Positions 1 to 7,798 of a stretch of 64,000 nucleotides of DNA are shown in pieces. How positions within the stretch are numbered: the stretch's first letter is position 1; every line of letters begins with the position of its first letter. Made by a program: the position numbers and the translations under genes. Source of the stretch: Chryseobacterium sp. E1 (GTDB lineage Bacteria > Bacteroidota > Bacteroidia > Flavobacteriales > Weeksellaceae); NCBI GenBank assembly GCA_019203745.1, contig CP078104.1, forward strand, positions 4,774,001 to 4,838,000, in the 5' to 3' direction. Below the pieces are notes generated by a model. The model made no database searches. It saw only the letters and a list, made by a program, of their open reading frames with translations, and had not been told where the DNA came from.

Positions 1-89
1 AAGAAATTATCTGCGAGATAACAACAGGATTACAATTAATTAAAAATCTAATACAATAAAAACTAAAATTATACTGATTCTATTGTTTT

Positions 90-350
90 TTTAACCACAA
101 TCTAAACACTTAAGCTATGTAAGTGACAACCTTTGTGCAAAGAAGTATTCCTAACGCTTGAAAACCTCTGATTTTCTTATTGTAGATGACTCTTGTTGTA
201 CTTTTTGTCATTACTTTAGGAATCTGGATCCGATATTAAAATAGAGTTTAACCACAAAAGGCACAAAAGTTTTTAAACACATGAATTAATTAAAGTGATC
301 AATTTTGCGTATAGAAGTACACTTAAGTTTGAAAAATCTTTGATTTTTCA
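90..350 (-). repeat. Degenerate inverted copies of the 248-bp intergenic element
   Basis: This stretch resembles, in reverse orientation, the unit that is tandemly repeated at the far end of the window. Bases about 247-345 carry the reverse complement of its 3' end (a block reading CTTTTGTG near the 'gtggttaaa' end) and of its 'acttaagtgtac' block. Bases 90-185 hold a weaker second match. I see no gene in 1-383 apart from the end of the DUF4256 gene that starts at 384. Confidence 0.55.
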
Positions 351-362
351 TCCTCACTCTAG

Positions 363-394
363 TACCCTCAAACCCTCAGACTCTCAAACTCCCC
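363..394 (-). repeat. Degenerate 8-bp tandem array across a stop codon
   Basis: Four units with an 8-bp period (accctca-type on the plus strand, TGAGGGTT-type on the minus strand). The stop codon of the DUF4256 gene at 384-386 lies inside the array, so the array begins within the last codons of that gene. The same unit family recurs at 2617-2696. Confidence 0.6.
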
Positions 395-928
395 TAAATC
401 CTCTTGCTGCATAATAAGAATCTGCACCATTATGATAATAGAAAACCGTATTGTAGCGTCTGTCACAGAAAACAGCGCCACCATGCTCTCTGATTGAAGA
501 AGGTGTCTGTACCCAGCTGGATGTTTTCTGATCAAATTTTCCAAGTTCCTGGAGCTTACGGTATTGCTCTTCGGTTAAAATTTCAATACCCATTTCTGAA
601 GCTTTATCAATAGCATTGCTTTCCGGCTTGTTGGCTTTTCTGGATTCCCAGGCAGGGTAGTCGTAGCAAAGGCTTCTGCGTTTCGGGCTTTCTGGCGAGC
701 AGTCGAAGAAGATATATTCGTCAGTTTTTGGTTATAATCTACCACATCAGGTTCACCTTCTGTTTCTTCCATTTCGTTTAAAGACCATAGCTTTTCGGGG
801 TTGGCTTCCAGTTTGGCCTGTATTTTCTCCCATTTCAGGCCTTTATGGCGGTTCATGTTTTTTCAAAACGGGTTTGCAGTACTTTTAAAAGATTTTCGCT
901 TTGTTCAGATGTTAAGGATTTTTTTCAT
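384..928 (-). CDS. DUF4256 family protein (frames broken)
   Basis: Matches the DUF4256 family of about 185 residues, whose function is unknown. The N-terminal part reads MNRHKGLKWEKIQ and NPEKLWSLNEMEETEGEPDVV. The C-terminal part reads EILTEEQYRKLQ, FCDRRYNTVFYYHNGADSYY and ARGFRG. The expected first methionine is at 928 (MKKIL). The frame breaks near 915, 860 and 730, and between them another frame spells the expected middle of the family, so the breaks look like single-base errors. It is the last gene of an ArsR-SRPBCC-YdeI-DoxX-DUF4256 run on the minus strand, an order I recognise from related flavobacteria. No catalytic role can be inferred. Confidence 0.75.
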
Positions 929-1085
929 ATTAAATTTTGTTTTACTGTTTGTTATTTTGAATGAGTTGGTTTCTGTTGTTTACATCGCAAAGGCGCAAGA
1001 GGTCTTAGAGGTTGAGAATATTTTTAAGGCGTAAAGATTTTATCCTCGATAAAATTACTTTAAACAACTTTCCTATCAAAAATTA

Positions 1086-1483
1086 TTAGTTAATTATAGT
1101 GATTTTTCTGTTGGAAGGTCTGAAATACCATGAAATGATAACCAAAACCAATAATAAGACCGCAGGAAAGGTTCTTCCGGCAGAATCACCAACAATAAGA
1201 TGTGAAATAACAGCCCCGGACATCACGAAGAAAAAATCCTGCATAGGCCCATTCTTTTAAGAGTAATCGTTTCGGGATGAGAATGGCGATAACGCCCAGC
1301 AGTTTCCATACTCAATGATGGTCATAAGATAAGCCGGATAGCCAAGATTGGTGAAATTGGCAAGCTCATCTTTATTTTTCATAAGCTGAACAATGGCTGT
1401 AGATACCATGCCTAGTGCCATCCAAAGGGTAAAAATCCAATAGATGATCTTTGTTCTTTTTCTGATCGGTTTGAAGTTTCCAT
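1086..1483 (-). CDS. DoxX-like small membrane protein (frames broken)
   Basis: No single frame spans this gene. Joined frames give a DoxX-like protein of about 130 residues with four hydrophobic helices: IIYWIFTLWMALGMVSTAIV, YPAYLMTIIEY, LLGVIAILIP, and a final segment around GDSAGRTFPAVLLLVLVIIS, then a short polar tail ending at 1086. Frame changes fall near 1455, 1315 and 1235. The start is uncertain; an ATG at 1483 begins in a neighbouring frame. DoxX-like proteins are inner-membrane proteins of unclear biochemical role. This one sits between the YdeI-type gene and the DUF4256 gene on the same strand. Confidence 0.65.
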
Positions 1484-1501
1484 ATAGATTACGTTTTGTG
1501 A

Positions 1502-2079
1502 TTAGTCGTTAAGGCCTTTTCCTTCGAGGATTTGAGGGATGCATTTTTCAATTCTTGCTTCCCGGGTTTTAGATTGTTTGGCGGAGGAAAAGTGGAGTAG
1601 GTAGGCTCTTTGCCGGCCCGGTGTCAGGGATTCAAAAGCTTCTTTTAATAAAGTATCCTGATCCAGTTTGTCTTGAAATTCATCAACCATTTCGAAGTCT
1701 TTGGTTTTCTTCATTTCAACTTTTACTCCTGATTCTTCAATTTCTACGGCTTCAAACATATAAGCTTTAAGCTCCTGTTCCAAATCAACAATTTCCTGCA
1801 AATCGGTAAAACGGATTTGCCTTGCAGCCTGTACATTTTCAGTTTGCTGGATTAGAATATGATCCGGATCTTTCATTAAAGCACCTTTAAAAAGAGTAGG
1901 GAACAATATTCTTTAAAACCGTGAATCAGGAAAATATTTTTCCCTTCATAAGTATAACAGGGGCAGCCCCATTTTAAATCTTCTACCAATTCGGTACTTA
2001 GGGCAATGGTTCTTAATTTTTCAAATTCTTCTTTCCATTGGGTGGCTTTATCGAAGAAAAAATCAACTTTTGTATTCAT
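1502..2079 (-). CDS. YdeI/OmpD-associated family protein (one frameshift)
   Basis: The N-terminal half begins MNTKVDFFFDKATQW and carries the DUF1801-like motif LKWGCPCYTYEGKNIFLIHG. The C-terminal half has the YdeI signature SLTPGRQRAYLLHFSSAKQ followed by REARIEKCIPQILEGKG. One frame change near 1900 (in GFKEYCSLLFLKVL versus FKGALMKDPDHI) splits it into two overlapping frames. The combined length of about 192 residues fits the family. Function is not established; these genes often accompany ArsR and SRPBCC genes, as here, where the SRPBCC gene ends 49 bases upstream of the start. Confidence 0.75.
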
Positions 2080-2102
2080 GTGTTTTGTGTTTGAGGGTTT
2101 TA

Positions 2103-2144
2103 CCTACAACCTATTATCTACAATCTGCTACCTGTTACCTAATA
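2103..2144 (-). repeat. Degenerate heptamer array across the SRPBCC stop codon
   Basis: Six consecutive 7-bp units: cctacaa, cctatta, tctacaa, tctgcta, cctgtta, cctaata. The TAG stop of the SRPBCC gene (2128-2130) lies inside the array, so the last codons of that gene are made of repeat units. Confidence 0.6.
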
Positions 2145-2592
2145 TCTCCTGTAAACGATTATGCGCCATATTAATTCCCTGTGCGAAAGGCATTTTCAGG
2201 TGTTGGTCTCTGAAGTCTACAGATTTATAGATGGTTTGAATGGTGATTTTACTGGTGGTATCGGTTAGTTTTTCAAATTCTAAAAACTCGATCTGAACGG
2301 GAAAAGGGGTATTTTCCATCTGGAAGGTTCTTATAATTTTCTGATTCTGAACAATATCGTGAATGGTTCCATTGGCACTGAACATCACTTCTCCCTGAGG
2401 ATTTGAGGTTTCGAAACGGTAGCTTCCGTGGGGTTGGTTTTCAAACTTGGTGACTTTGGTTCCCATCCATTGTTCGAAAAGTTCAGCTTCTGTATAGGCT
2501 TTGAAGAGCAGTTCTACCGGAAGATCAAATTCTCTGATGATGAAGATTTCCTGTTTTCCATCTTCTGCGTGGATTTTTGTTTTAAGTTCCAT
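2128..2592 (-). CDS. SRPBCC (AHSA1-like) domain protein
   Basis: An intact 154-residue protein of the START/Bet v1-like SRPBCC fold, AHSA1 (Hsp90-ATPase activator homologue) branch. Diagnostic stretches are IIREFDLPVELLFKAYTEAE near residues 18-37, LFEQWMGTKVTKFE, and the strand-rich core GSYRFETSNPQGEVMFSANG. Such single-domain proteins bind a hydrophobic ligand in a cavity; the ligand is unknown. It is transcribed with the ArsR gene 190 bases upstream, with two short-unit repeat arrays in the gap. ArsR-SRPBCC pairs are common, and the regulator probably controls this operon. The ATG at 2592 matches the usual family start. Confidence 0.85.
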   Translation of the reverse strand: MELKTKIHAEDGKQEIFIIREFDLPVELLFKAYTEAELFEQWMGTKVTKFENQPHGSYRFETSNPQGEVMFSANGTIHDIVQNQKIIRTFQMENTPFPVQIEFLEFEKLTDTTSKITIQTIYKSVDFRDQHLKMPFAQGINMAHNRLQEILGNR

Positions 2593-2616
2593 ATTTTGAG
2601 GTTGAGGTTTTTTGGT

Positions 2617-2696
2617 GTTTGAGAGTTTTTGTGTTAGGGAGTGGGAGAGTATTAGAGTATTAGAGTATTAGAGTATTAGAGTATTTGCGTGGGAAA
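2617..2696 (-). repeat. Ten-unit 8-bp tandem array
   Basis: Ten 8-bp units in register from 2617: gtttgaga, gtttttgt, gttaggga, gtgggaga, four exact gtattaga, gtatttgc, gtgggaaa. The four identical units suggest recent slippage expansion. The array lies about 25 bases upstream of the SRPBCC start codon, inside the ArsR-SRPBCC intercistronic gap. Confidence 0.75.
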
Positions 2697-2714
2697 AATT
2701 GATACTATTTAAAG

Positions 2715-2763
2715 TCTATTATCTATTTGTCTCTTATTACTCATTGCCCATTACTTATTACTT
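2715..2763 (-). repeat. Seven-unit degenerate heptamer array
   Basis: Seven 7-bp units from 2715: tctatta, tctattt, gtctctt, attactc, attgccc, attactt, attactt. The array starts about 20 bases past the ArsR stop codon. Its unit matches arrays between cysD and cysN and upstream of the SusC gene. Confidence 0.65.
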
Positions 2764-2782
2764 ATGTTTTGATATGCTTTCA

Positions 2783-3079
2783 TCACACTTTCAGCTTATT
2801 GAATTTCTCATCCCACATTTTGCGGAATGGCTCTATAAAATCGGCTATTTCTTTCATTTTATTGGGATTTAGGTGGTAAATAATTTCACGGCCGTTCTGC
2901 TCCGATCTCAACAGTTCGCATTCTGTAAGGATCTGAAGATGCTTGGAAACGGTAGGTCTTGCGGTATCGAAATTGGAAGCAATGGCCCCTGCAGTCATAG
3001 ATTGCGCAGCCACCAGCATCAGTATAGATCTTCTGGTAGGGTCTGCAATGGCCTGAAAAACATCTCTTCTTAAATTCAT
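2783..3079 (-). CDS. ArsR/SmtB family winged-helix repressor
   Basis: A 98-residue ArsR-family regulator. Residues 3-25 (RRDVFQAIADPTRRSILMLV) are the typical opening helix. The recognition helix lies in FDTARPTVSKHLQILTECEL (about residues 38-57), and the wing carries REIIYHLNP. No metal-binding cysteine cluster is visible in the DNA-binding helix, so it is more likely an SRPBCC-linked ArsR than a metal sensor. It heads a minus-strand operon. Two palindromes lie immediately upstream of its start and overlap the promoter, which predicts autorepression. Confidence 0.9.
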   Translation of the reverse strand: MNLRRDVFQAIADPTRRSILMLVAAQSMTAGAIASNFDTARPTVSKHLQILTECELLRSEQNGREIIYHLNPNKMKEIADFIEPFRKMWDEKFNKLKV

Positions 3080-3081
3080 TG

Positions 3082-3128
3082 TGTAGTTATTTGACTACAA
3101 ATATATGTGTAGTTATTTAGCTACGCAA
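3082..3128 (-). promoter_or_regulatory. arsR promoter with two palindromic operators
   Basis: On the minus strand a -33 TTG (3126-3128), a 20-base spacer and a -7 TATATTTG (3098-3105) make a Bacteroidota promoter. A perfect inverted repeat TGTAGT-n6-ACTACA covers 3082-3099, between the -7 box and the ATG. A second copy, TGTAGTTATTTAGCTACG, covers 3108-3125 inside the spacer. Their centres are 26 bases apart, about two and a half helical turns. Binding by the ArsR protein is inferred. Confidence 0.75.
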
Positions 3129-3270
3129 GTTTTTAGAAAAAAATATTTAATTGTTTAACTATAATAAGATTTAGAATGGAAGACTTATTGATTCATTATC
3201 AATATCTAACAATTCTGTTATTTGACCATTTGATTTGATACTTAAAGAAATTGTCCTTTGATTATTTATA

Positions 3271-3750
3271 TCAAAAGTGAAAATTATATATATTAAATGG
3301 TTTCGAGGTAAAACTTTCTGGGTTTCGTTGACTAAACCATGTAGAAAGATCAGCTAAAAAAGTTGTATGATTATCAACTAGTGTAATATTCTCTATGGGA
3401 TGTTTTTTAGAAATATACGTGATGGCTAATATTTTTGCACCGTTTTCATCAACATAAACTCTATCAGAACTTTTGAATATATTGGTTATTCTTTTACCTA
3501 TTTTAGTCCAGCCCTCAATTCCTTTTTCGAGCTTTTCTCCTAGGGCGATTACACTTGTTATGGAACTAAGTATAGCGAAAACTAGAACCCAATCAGCTCC
3601 TTTACCCAAATTTAGATCTGTAATCTGAACTTCATTATCAATCTGTCTGAGTTCATACAATATATCATCAAGTTCCTTTGACTCTATTTGAGATAATTTG
3701 TAATTAAGTAAATCTTCTGAAAGTCCTTTAGGTAGTATTATTAGTTTCAT
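3271..3750 (-). CDS. Unknown protein with one membrane segment, third gene of the HEPN cassette
   Basis: A 159-residue protein of no family I recognise. Residues 1-50 are charged and probably helical (LSEDLLNYKLSQIESKELDD). A hydrophobic segment around residues 54-70 (WVLVFAILSSITSVIAL) could cross the membrane. It is followed by a basic amphipathic stretch (KIGKRITNIFKSSDR) and a beta-rich tail. Its ATG overlaps the stop of the HEPN gene by four bases (ATGA), so the two are translationally coupled. The local DNA is markedly more AT-rich than the flanking operons, consistent with transfer. It may be the partner or membrane effector of the HEPN protein; that is inference only. Confidence 0.6.
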   Translation of the reverse strand: MKLIILPKGLSEDLLNYKLSQIESKELDDILYELRQIDNEVQITDLNLGKGADWVLVFAILSSITSVIALGEKLEKGIEGWTKIGKRITNIFKSSDRVYVDENGAKILAITYISKKHPIENITLVDNHTTFLADLSTWFSQRNPESFTSKPFNIYNFHF

Positions 3751-4496
3751 TCAAGATTAATGATAAAGTTAATATTCAATTTCATGAAGATTGAATTTTT
3801 AGTAAATTCATAATCAAGTTCACTTATTATTTTATACAATGCTGGTACCAATTTTTGAACATAATCAAAGTTAAAGTTTAAGTAGTGGCTTTCTATAAAA
3901 TTTTCATTTGGAAATTGGCGAATGAAATCTTTTGAAATTTTACTTCGGTTATGGACAGCTAAATTTCTTTGTTTAATGAGAAGATTTATTTGTTCAGATT
4001 TTTCTTTAAATATTTCTACTCCAACTCTTTCTTTAAAAAATCTTTGAATTCCATCGATACTTTGATAAAATAATGCTTCAATCTTTTTATTAGCAATTGC
4101 ATTAATTAAACTTTGATAATCTTTAAAGGATAAAATAAAATCAAGTTGTTCAGTCTCTTTGGATTTGAGTACTCGAGGGTCACTTATTACTATTTCTGAT
4201 AAAATCTCTTTAAAATAATTTTCAAAATTATCAATTGTTTTAATGTACATCATTGTTGATAATGTTGTCTCATAATAATTTATTTCTAAGAATTCCTTTT
4301 CTTGTTGAGAGTTAAGTTCATAAGGAAGTTCTAATTTACCGTTGAATGATTTTAATTTATCGATAGATTTTAATAAATCTTCATTAATCAAATTATTACT
4401 TACCTTTAGATAAAGCAAAATTCTTTCTATGCTCTCAAACTCTATCGCAGCATTTATAAACGATTGTGAAGCTTTACTTTTCTTTGGAATATCCAT
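3747..4496 (-). CDS. HEPN-domain protein, putative RNase or toxin
   Basis: A 249-residue, largely helical protein. Residues 177-182 read RNLAVH, within KQRNLAVHNRSKISKDF. This is the R-x4-H motif of the HEPN superfamily, where Arg and His form the metal-independent RNase site at a dimer interface. The motif lies on a late helix, as in the longer HEPN proteins. Many HEPN proteins are toxins or effectors of defence systems; some are inactive. It starts 4 bases after the XRE regulator ends and overlaps the next gene by 4 bases, forming a tight three-gene operon. The sequence is AT-rich and has no frame breaks. Superfamily membership rests on the motif and helical context only. Confidence 0.6.
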   Translation of the reverse strand: MDIPKKSKASQSFINAAIEFESIERILLYLKVSNNLINEDLLKSIDKLKSFNGKLELPYELNSQQEKEFLEINYYETTLSTMMYIKTIDNFENYFKEILSEIVISDPRVLKSKETEQLDFILSFKDYQSLINAIANKKIEALFYQSIDGIQRFFKERVGVEIFKEKSEQINLLIKQRNLAVHNRSKISKDFIRQFPNENFIESHYLNFNFDYVQKLVPALYKIISELDYEFTKNSIFMKLNINFIINLE

Positions 4497-4500
4497 AAAA

Positions 4501-4895
4501 TTACTTCTCTTGAATCAATTTTTCTAACTTCTCAATCATCTCCTTTTGCTGCTGAAGCATACGCTCATAAAGCTCAACCATTTTATCAAGGGGATTGAAA
4601 GTAGGATGAATATTTACTGCATTTAAAGTTGATGTATCATTACTTGTAAATGTATTAGAAATAATATTCACCGCCTGTTCCTCATCAAAATTCTCAATCG
4701 CTTCCGCAGGCACTTTCAAAATCTTCGCTACCTGCGCCAGAATATCAGATTCTACGGTTTCTTTCTGTTCTAAAAGAGAAATTTTCTTCTGTTCCAGTCG
4801 TCACCCAATTCAAAAGCTAAGGCTTCCTGTTTGATGCCCAGCATTTCACGGAAACGTTTTATATTTCTACCCTGATGTATTTTTTTATTTTGCAT
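4501..4895 (-). CDS. XRE family helix-turn-helix regulator (one frameshift)
   Basis: The N-terminal half (MQNKKIHQGRNIKRFREML, then GIKQEALAFELGDDW) is an XRE helix-turn-helix. The C-terminal half, in a shifted frame, continues VPAEAIENFDEEQAVNIIS and ends in a predicted coiled coil, MVELYERMLQQQKEMIEKLE. The break is near 4798, in an A-rich stretch. The methionine at 4895 is preferred over the one at 4910 because the -7 box at 4916-4923 leaves almost no leader for the upstream start. This regulator type occurs widely in flavobacteria, often alone; here it directly precedes the HEPN gene by 4 bases and probably controls it. Confidence 0.75.
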
Positions 4896-4915
4896 ATCTG
4901 TGTAACTCATAATAA

Positions 4916-4923
4916 CAAATATA
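4916..4923 (-). promoter_or_regulatory. -7 box of the XRE-HEPN operon
   Basis: TATATTTG on the minus strand matches the flavobacterial -7 consensus TAnnTTTG. Transcription would begin at about 4910, 15 bases before the preferred start codon at 4895. No convincing -33 TTG is seen at the normal distance. Confidence 0.45.
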
Positions 4924-5058
4924 AAGTTTTTACCCTTGAAAAAGAAGCCTGTTTCTAAAATAAATTATCTTCTAAAATAGCTGCTTTTTAGCATAAAATA
5001 TCCTATTCATAACTGGTATAGCCCACCGGATATTTCTTGCTTTGATGAAAACAACAAG

Positions 5059-5289
5059 ATGAAAGAAATAATTATTCAGGGCAAATATAAGATAGTGTCC
5101 ATTAGGAACCTTACGGTTTCCCATAAATCGTTTGGAAGAGTACATAGAAGGTTGGTTTTCTTCCCGGAAATCCGGCTGACAGGAAAGTGGCTGCTGGAGT
5201 GTGGTTTTGAACCGGGAGATAAAGTACTGGTGACAGTTCGGAGGAATCAGATCACTTTAGAAAAGGAGATGATCTATAGAGAAGTGTAG
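5059..5289 (+). CDS. SymE-like type I toxin family protein
   Basis: A 76-residue protein. Residues 36-66, around PEIRLTGKWLLECGFEPGDK and VLVTVRRNQITLE, match the conserved SymE motif (P.I.L.G.WL...GF..G..V.V), a swapped-hairpin AbrB-like fold. E. coli SymE is an SOS-induced protein that condenses or cleaves nucleic acid and is restrained by an antisense RNA. Flavobacterial members are numerous and mostly uncharacterised. I did not identify an antisense RNA. The last third of the gene is duplicated 190 bases downstream as a headless copy. Confidence 0.7.
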   Translation: MKEIIIQGKYKIVSIRNLTVSHKSFGRVHRRLVFFPEIRLTGKWLLECGFEPGDKVLVTVRRNQITLEKEMIYREV

Positions 5290-5560
5290 ATAATACAGAT
5301 TTCCGGCTGATAGTGCTGAGGTTTGTTTTTATAATCTCTCGCTGATTTTGGAGATTACGCAGATAAATAAAGGGAAGTGGCTGCTGGAGAGTGGTTTTGA
5401 ACCGGGAGATAAAGTGCTGGTGACGGTTCGGAGACATCAGATTATCTTAGAAAAGAAGATGAATTATGAAGAGGTATAAATAAGACAGGTTTCAGGCTGA
5501 TATTGCTGAGACTTGGTTTTTAATCTCTCGCAGATTTCGGAGATCAAGCAGATGATTGGG
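5181..5560 (+). repeat. 190-bp tandem duplication of the symE 3' end and downstream DNA
   Basis: Bases 5181-5370 and 5371-5560 align at an offset of 190. Each begins with g(g)gaagtggctgctggag, runs through the end of the SymE-like frame, and continues into non-coding DNA with shared 'ttccggctgatagtgctgag'-like and 'aatctctcgc...gcagat' segments. The two copies have diverged by scattered substitutions, so the duplication is not an assembly artefact of identical sequence. Confidence 0.8.
5372..5479 (+). pseudogene. Headless symE fragment created by tandem duplication
   Basis: Bases 5372-5479 encode GKWLLESGFEPGDKVLVTV and a tail ending EEV, then stop: 35 codons parallel to the C-terminus of the gene at 5059. 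There is no start codon or N-terminal half. The copy keeps its frame despite many substitutions. Confidence 0.7.
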
Positions 5561-6100
5561 GATTACAATCTACGATATTTGCATAATCTGTGTGAGGCTT
5601 TTAATTAAATGCAAAGTTAAAGGTGTCTCAGTTTTTGAAAGAGCTACCCTGGAAAGGTAGTATACTGTAGACGCAAAGATAGGGACTTTATATTTTTAGG
5701 GAGCTGAGAGTGGGCAAGTGAACTTGCCTGATGAAGGTGAGCGGGTAGAGTTTCGGCGGCCGGAGGCCGCCGAAACTCTTTATGATAAGCAAAAGTATTT
5801 TTGCTTTTTATTCAAAGATTTTAAATTCAGTTAAGGTTCAAATCAATTTGAATGAAGCATTACCCTTAAGAATATCTTAGATATTTCCCTTAATAATCTT
5901 AACAACTTAATTTTTTCTTAATGTTTCAAAAATCCAATGTTTCGCATTAAAAAAACTTATAAAACAAAAAAGATTTTAGAGTTCAAAAAATTGATAAAAG
6001 CCCAAAAAAGCCGTGTTTTCTCATCCTCAACCTATGCTATCTGGTTGAATTTAACGTGGATTTATGGGCAAAAATGAACTTTAATCAAATTTCAGGATTT
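5561..6100. other. Intergenic region with a long perfect GC-rich hairpin
   Basis: No gene seen. At 5748-5778 there is a perfect 14-bp inverted repeat (GAGTTTCGGCGGCC, 3-base loop, mirror arm), far richer in GC than its surroundings. A smaller perfect palindrome, GGCAAGTGAACTTGCC, lies at 5713-5728. Neither has a clear T-run on the plus side, so they may be a repeat element or an RNA structure as easily as a terminator. The rest is AT-rich. Confidence 0.6.
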
Positions 6101-6495
6101 TTACATCTTAAAGACATTAAATTTATGTCCATCCGGGTCTGCAAAGACAAAACCATAGTAATCGTTACCAAAACTTTCAGGTTCTGAAACTAGTGTTCCT
6201 CCGGCATTTTTAATTTCTGCAGCCCATTGATCCACCTGATCTTTGCTTTCTGCAGAAAGGGTGAAAATGATTTCATTGAAAGTTTGAGAATCACTGAATA
6301 CCACGTTCTTTACATTGGCTTCCAGGGTGTTTTTCAGGAAAAAATGAATCACAAAATTATTTTCTCCGAAGAAAAAACTTACTAACTCATTAGAAGTGTG
6401 AGGATTGTTGGGGTACATCCTATGGCTTCATAAAACTTTTGGGTGCGTTCCAGGTTGGCAACTCCCAGATTGGCCCAGATCATTTTGGGTTTCAT
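6101..6495 (-). CDS. VOC/glyoxalase family protein (one frameshift)
   Basis: A vicinal-oxygen-chelate fold protein of about 131 residues. The N-terminus reads MKPKMIWANLGVANLERTQKFYEAIG. After a one-base break near 6421 the main frame continues YPNNPHTSNELVSFFFGENN and ends GFVFADPDGHKFNVFKM, the typical last VOC strand. Members range from glyoxalase-like enzymes to antibiotic-binding proteins; substrate cannot be told here. It stands alone on the minus strand. Confidence 0.8.
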
Positions 6496-6657
6496 ATAAT
6501 TCTATTTTTGGTTAAGGTAAAATTAATTCCTTTTAGAAGGATAAAGATTGCCATGTGACAAGATTTTGTATTTTTAATGGATAGAAAGAAATAAATGGGA
6601 AAAGTACCTGAGATATTTGCTAATGACTTAACATAATATATTGAGACTAGATTCATA

Positions 6658-7176
6658 ATGAAATTAAGAGATGAAATAGAACCCGATTTTGAAACAGCAG
6701 AAAAGCGGTATCCGGAAGTATTAAAGCTTATTTTAGACTATACAGAGTGGTGCGATGAGCATGGTGATGAGGATTCTGTTGAATATAAAAAGCTGGAAGA
6801 CAGACTTCATAGCATAACCGGGAAAGATATATCTCAGTTTAACCTTTGGGAATGGTGGGAAGGTGACGGAGCGGAAAATCTTGCATTTAGCATTAGTCTG
6901 CCTGAACCGGAAATCGTAAACGATCTTACAAAAAATGAAGTGGCTGAAATTGTGAGACGTTTAAAGACTTTTGAAATTTTGGATGCTGAGAATGGAGCAT
7001 TTAAATCGTTGTTTTACAATTATGTATGCTTTGGAAGTGATTTTTATCCAAAATTATTGAAAATGAATGGATTAGCATATGATATTAAGTTGTTTCAGAG
7101 CCATAAAGATAAAAATGGAAACTATTTTGAATTCAGCCGGGAAGAAATTACAGATCAGCTGTGGAATGGGAAATAA
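6658..7176 (+). CDS. Unknown acidic protein, immunity-like context
   Basis: An intact 172-residue acidic protein (MKLRDEIEPDFETAEKRYPE; many Glu/Asp). Tryptophans cluster at LWEWWEGDG near residue 63. No membrane segment, signal peptide or known catalytic motif is visible. It lies 28 bases before a second acidic gene on the same strand. Pairs of small acidic cytoplasmic proteins without partners are often orphan immunity proteins of polymorphic toxin loci, but I recognise no specific family. Confidence 0.55.
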   Translation: MKLRDEIEPDFETAEKRYPEVLKLILDYTEWCDEHGDEDSVEYKKLEDRLHSITGKDISQFNLWEWWEGDGAENLAFSISLPEPEIVNDLTKNEVAEIVRRLKTFEILDAENGAFKSLFYNYVCFGSDFYPKLLKMNGLAYDIKLFQSHKDKNGNYFEFSREEITDQLWNGK

Positions 7177-7204
7177 TTCACTAAAAGGATATTAAAAAGT
7201 AAGA

Positions 7205-7798
7205 ATGAATGAGCAGATTATAAAGAGAATCAATATTTTAGGAGGAAATACAGATGCCGTAAGTAATGATAAAAGCTTTGCAGAAAACTGGCAGAGCATC
7301 AGGTTTGATCATCATCTTTATGATAAAGATTGGGATGTATATGGGATTGATGCATTTTATGAGTCACATAAAGATGTATATGAGAAAGATTCCGGCAAGT
7401 TTTATGAGAATCTGCTGGAGCATTATTTTTCTGATCATGAGTTGCCGTACGGGCAATATTTTTTCAGGAATTGGATTTTCACGCCGTTTAAAGAAAATAC
7501 AGACGATTATGAGGAGCTTGACGGGCTTGTAGAAGAAAATGAAATTCGTGAAGTTGTAGAAGGCACTGAGATGGAATTTATATGTTTATTTTATTTCTAT
7601 GGCTATCCGGATCATTTTTTTATATGCCTGTCAGATCCTGATCCGTCTAATCCGACCGTTTACAGTACGGATCATGAAGTGTATTTTCAGGAGATTGAAA
7701 ACGAAGGAAGCCTGGAGAAATTTTTAGATCGGTTTATGACCAAAAAAGAGTTCCAGGAAGTCGTTAAAACATATCTGGAAGGAAAATATGGTAAATAA
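7205..7798 (+). CDS. SMI1/KNR4-like (SUKH) protein, possible immunity protein
   Basis: A 197-residue acidic protein. The C-terminal third (PTVYSTDHEVYF, then GSLEKFLDRFMTKKEF) resembles the SUKH/SMI1-KNR4 pattern of a residue acting as 'status' reporter followed by a short amphipathic helix. SUKH proteins often neutralise polymorphic toxins in bacteria. No toxin gene is adjacent within the window, so this may be an orphan immunity gene together with the gene 28 bases upstream. Family assignment is moderate; the N-terminal half is not diagnostic. Confidence 0.5.
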   Translation: MNEQIIKRINILGGNTDAVSNDKSFAENWQSIRFDHHLYDKDWDVYGIDAFYESHKDVYEKDSGKFYENLLEHYFSDHELPYGQYFFRNWIFTPFKENTDDYEELDGLVEENEIREVVEGTEMEFICLFYFYGYPDHFFICLSDPDPSNPTVYSTDHEVYFQEIENEGSLEKFLDRFMTKKEFQEVVKTYLEGKYGK

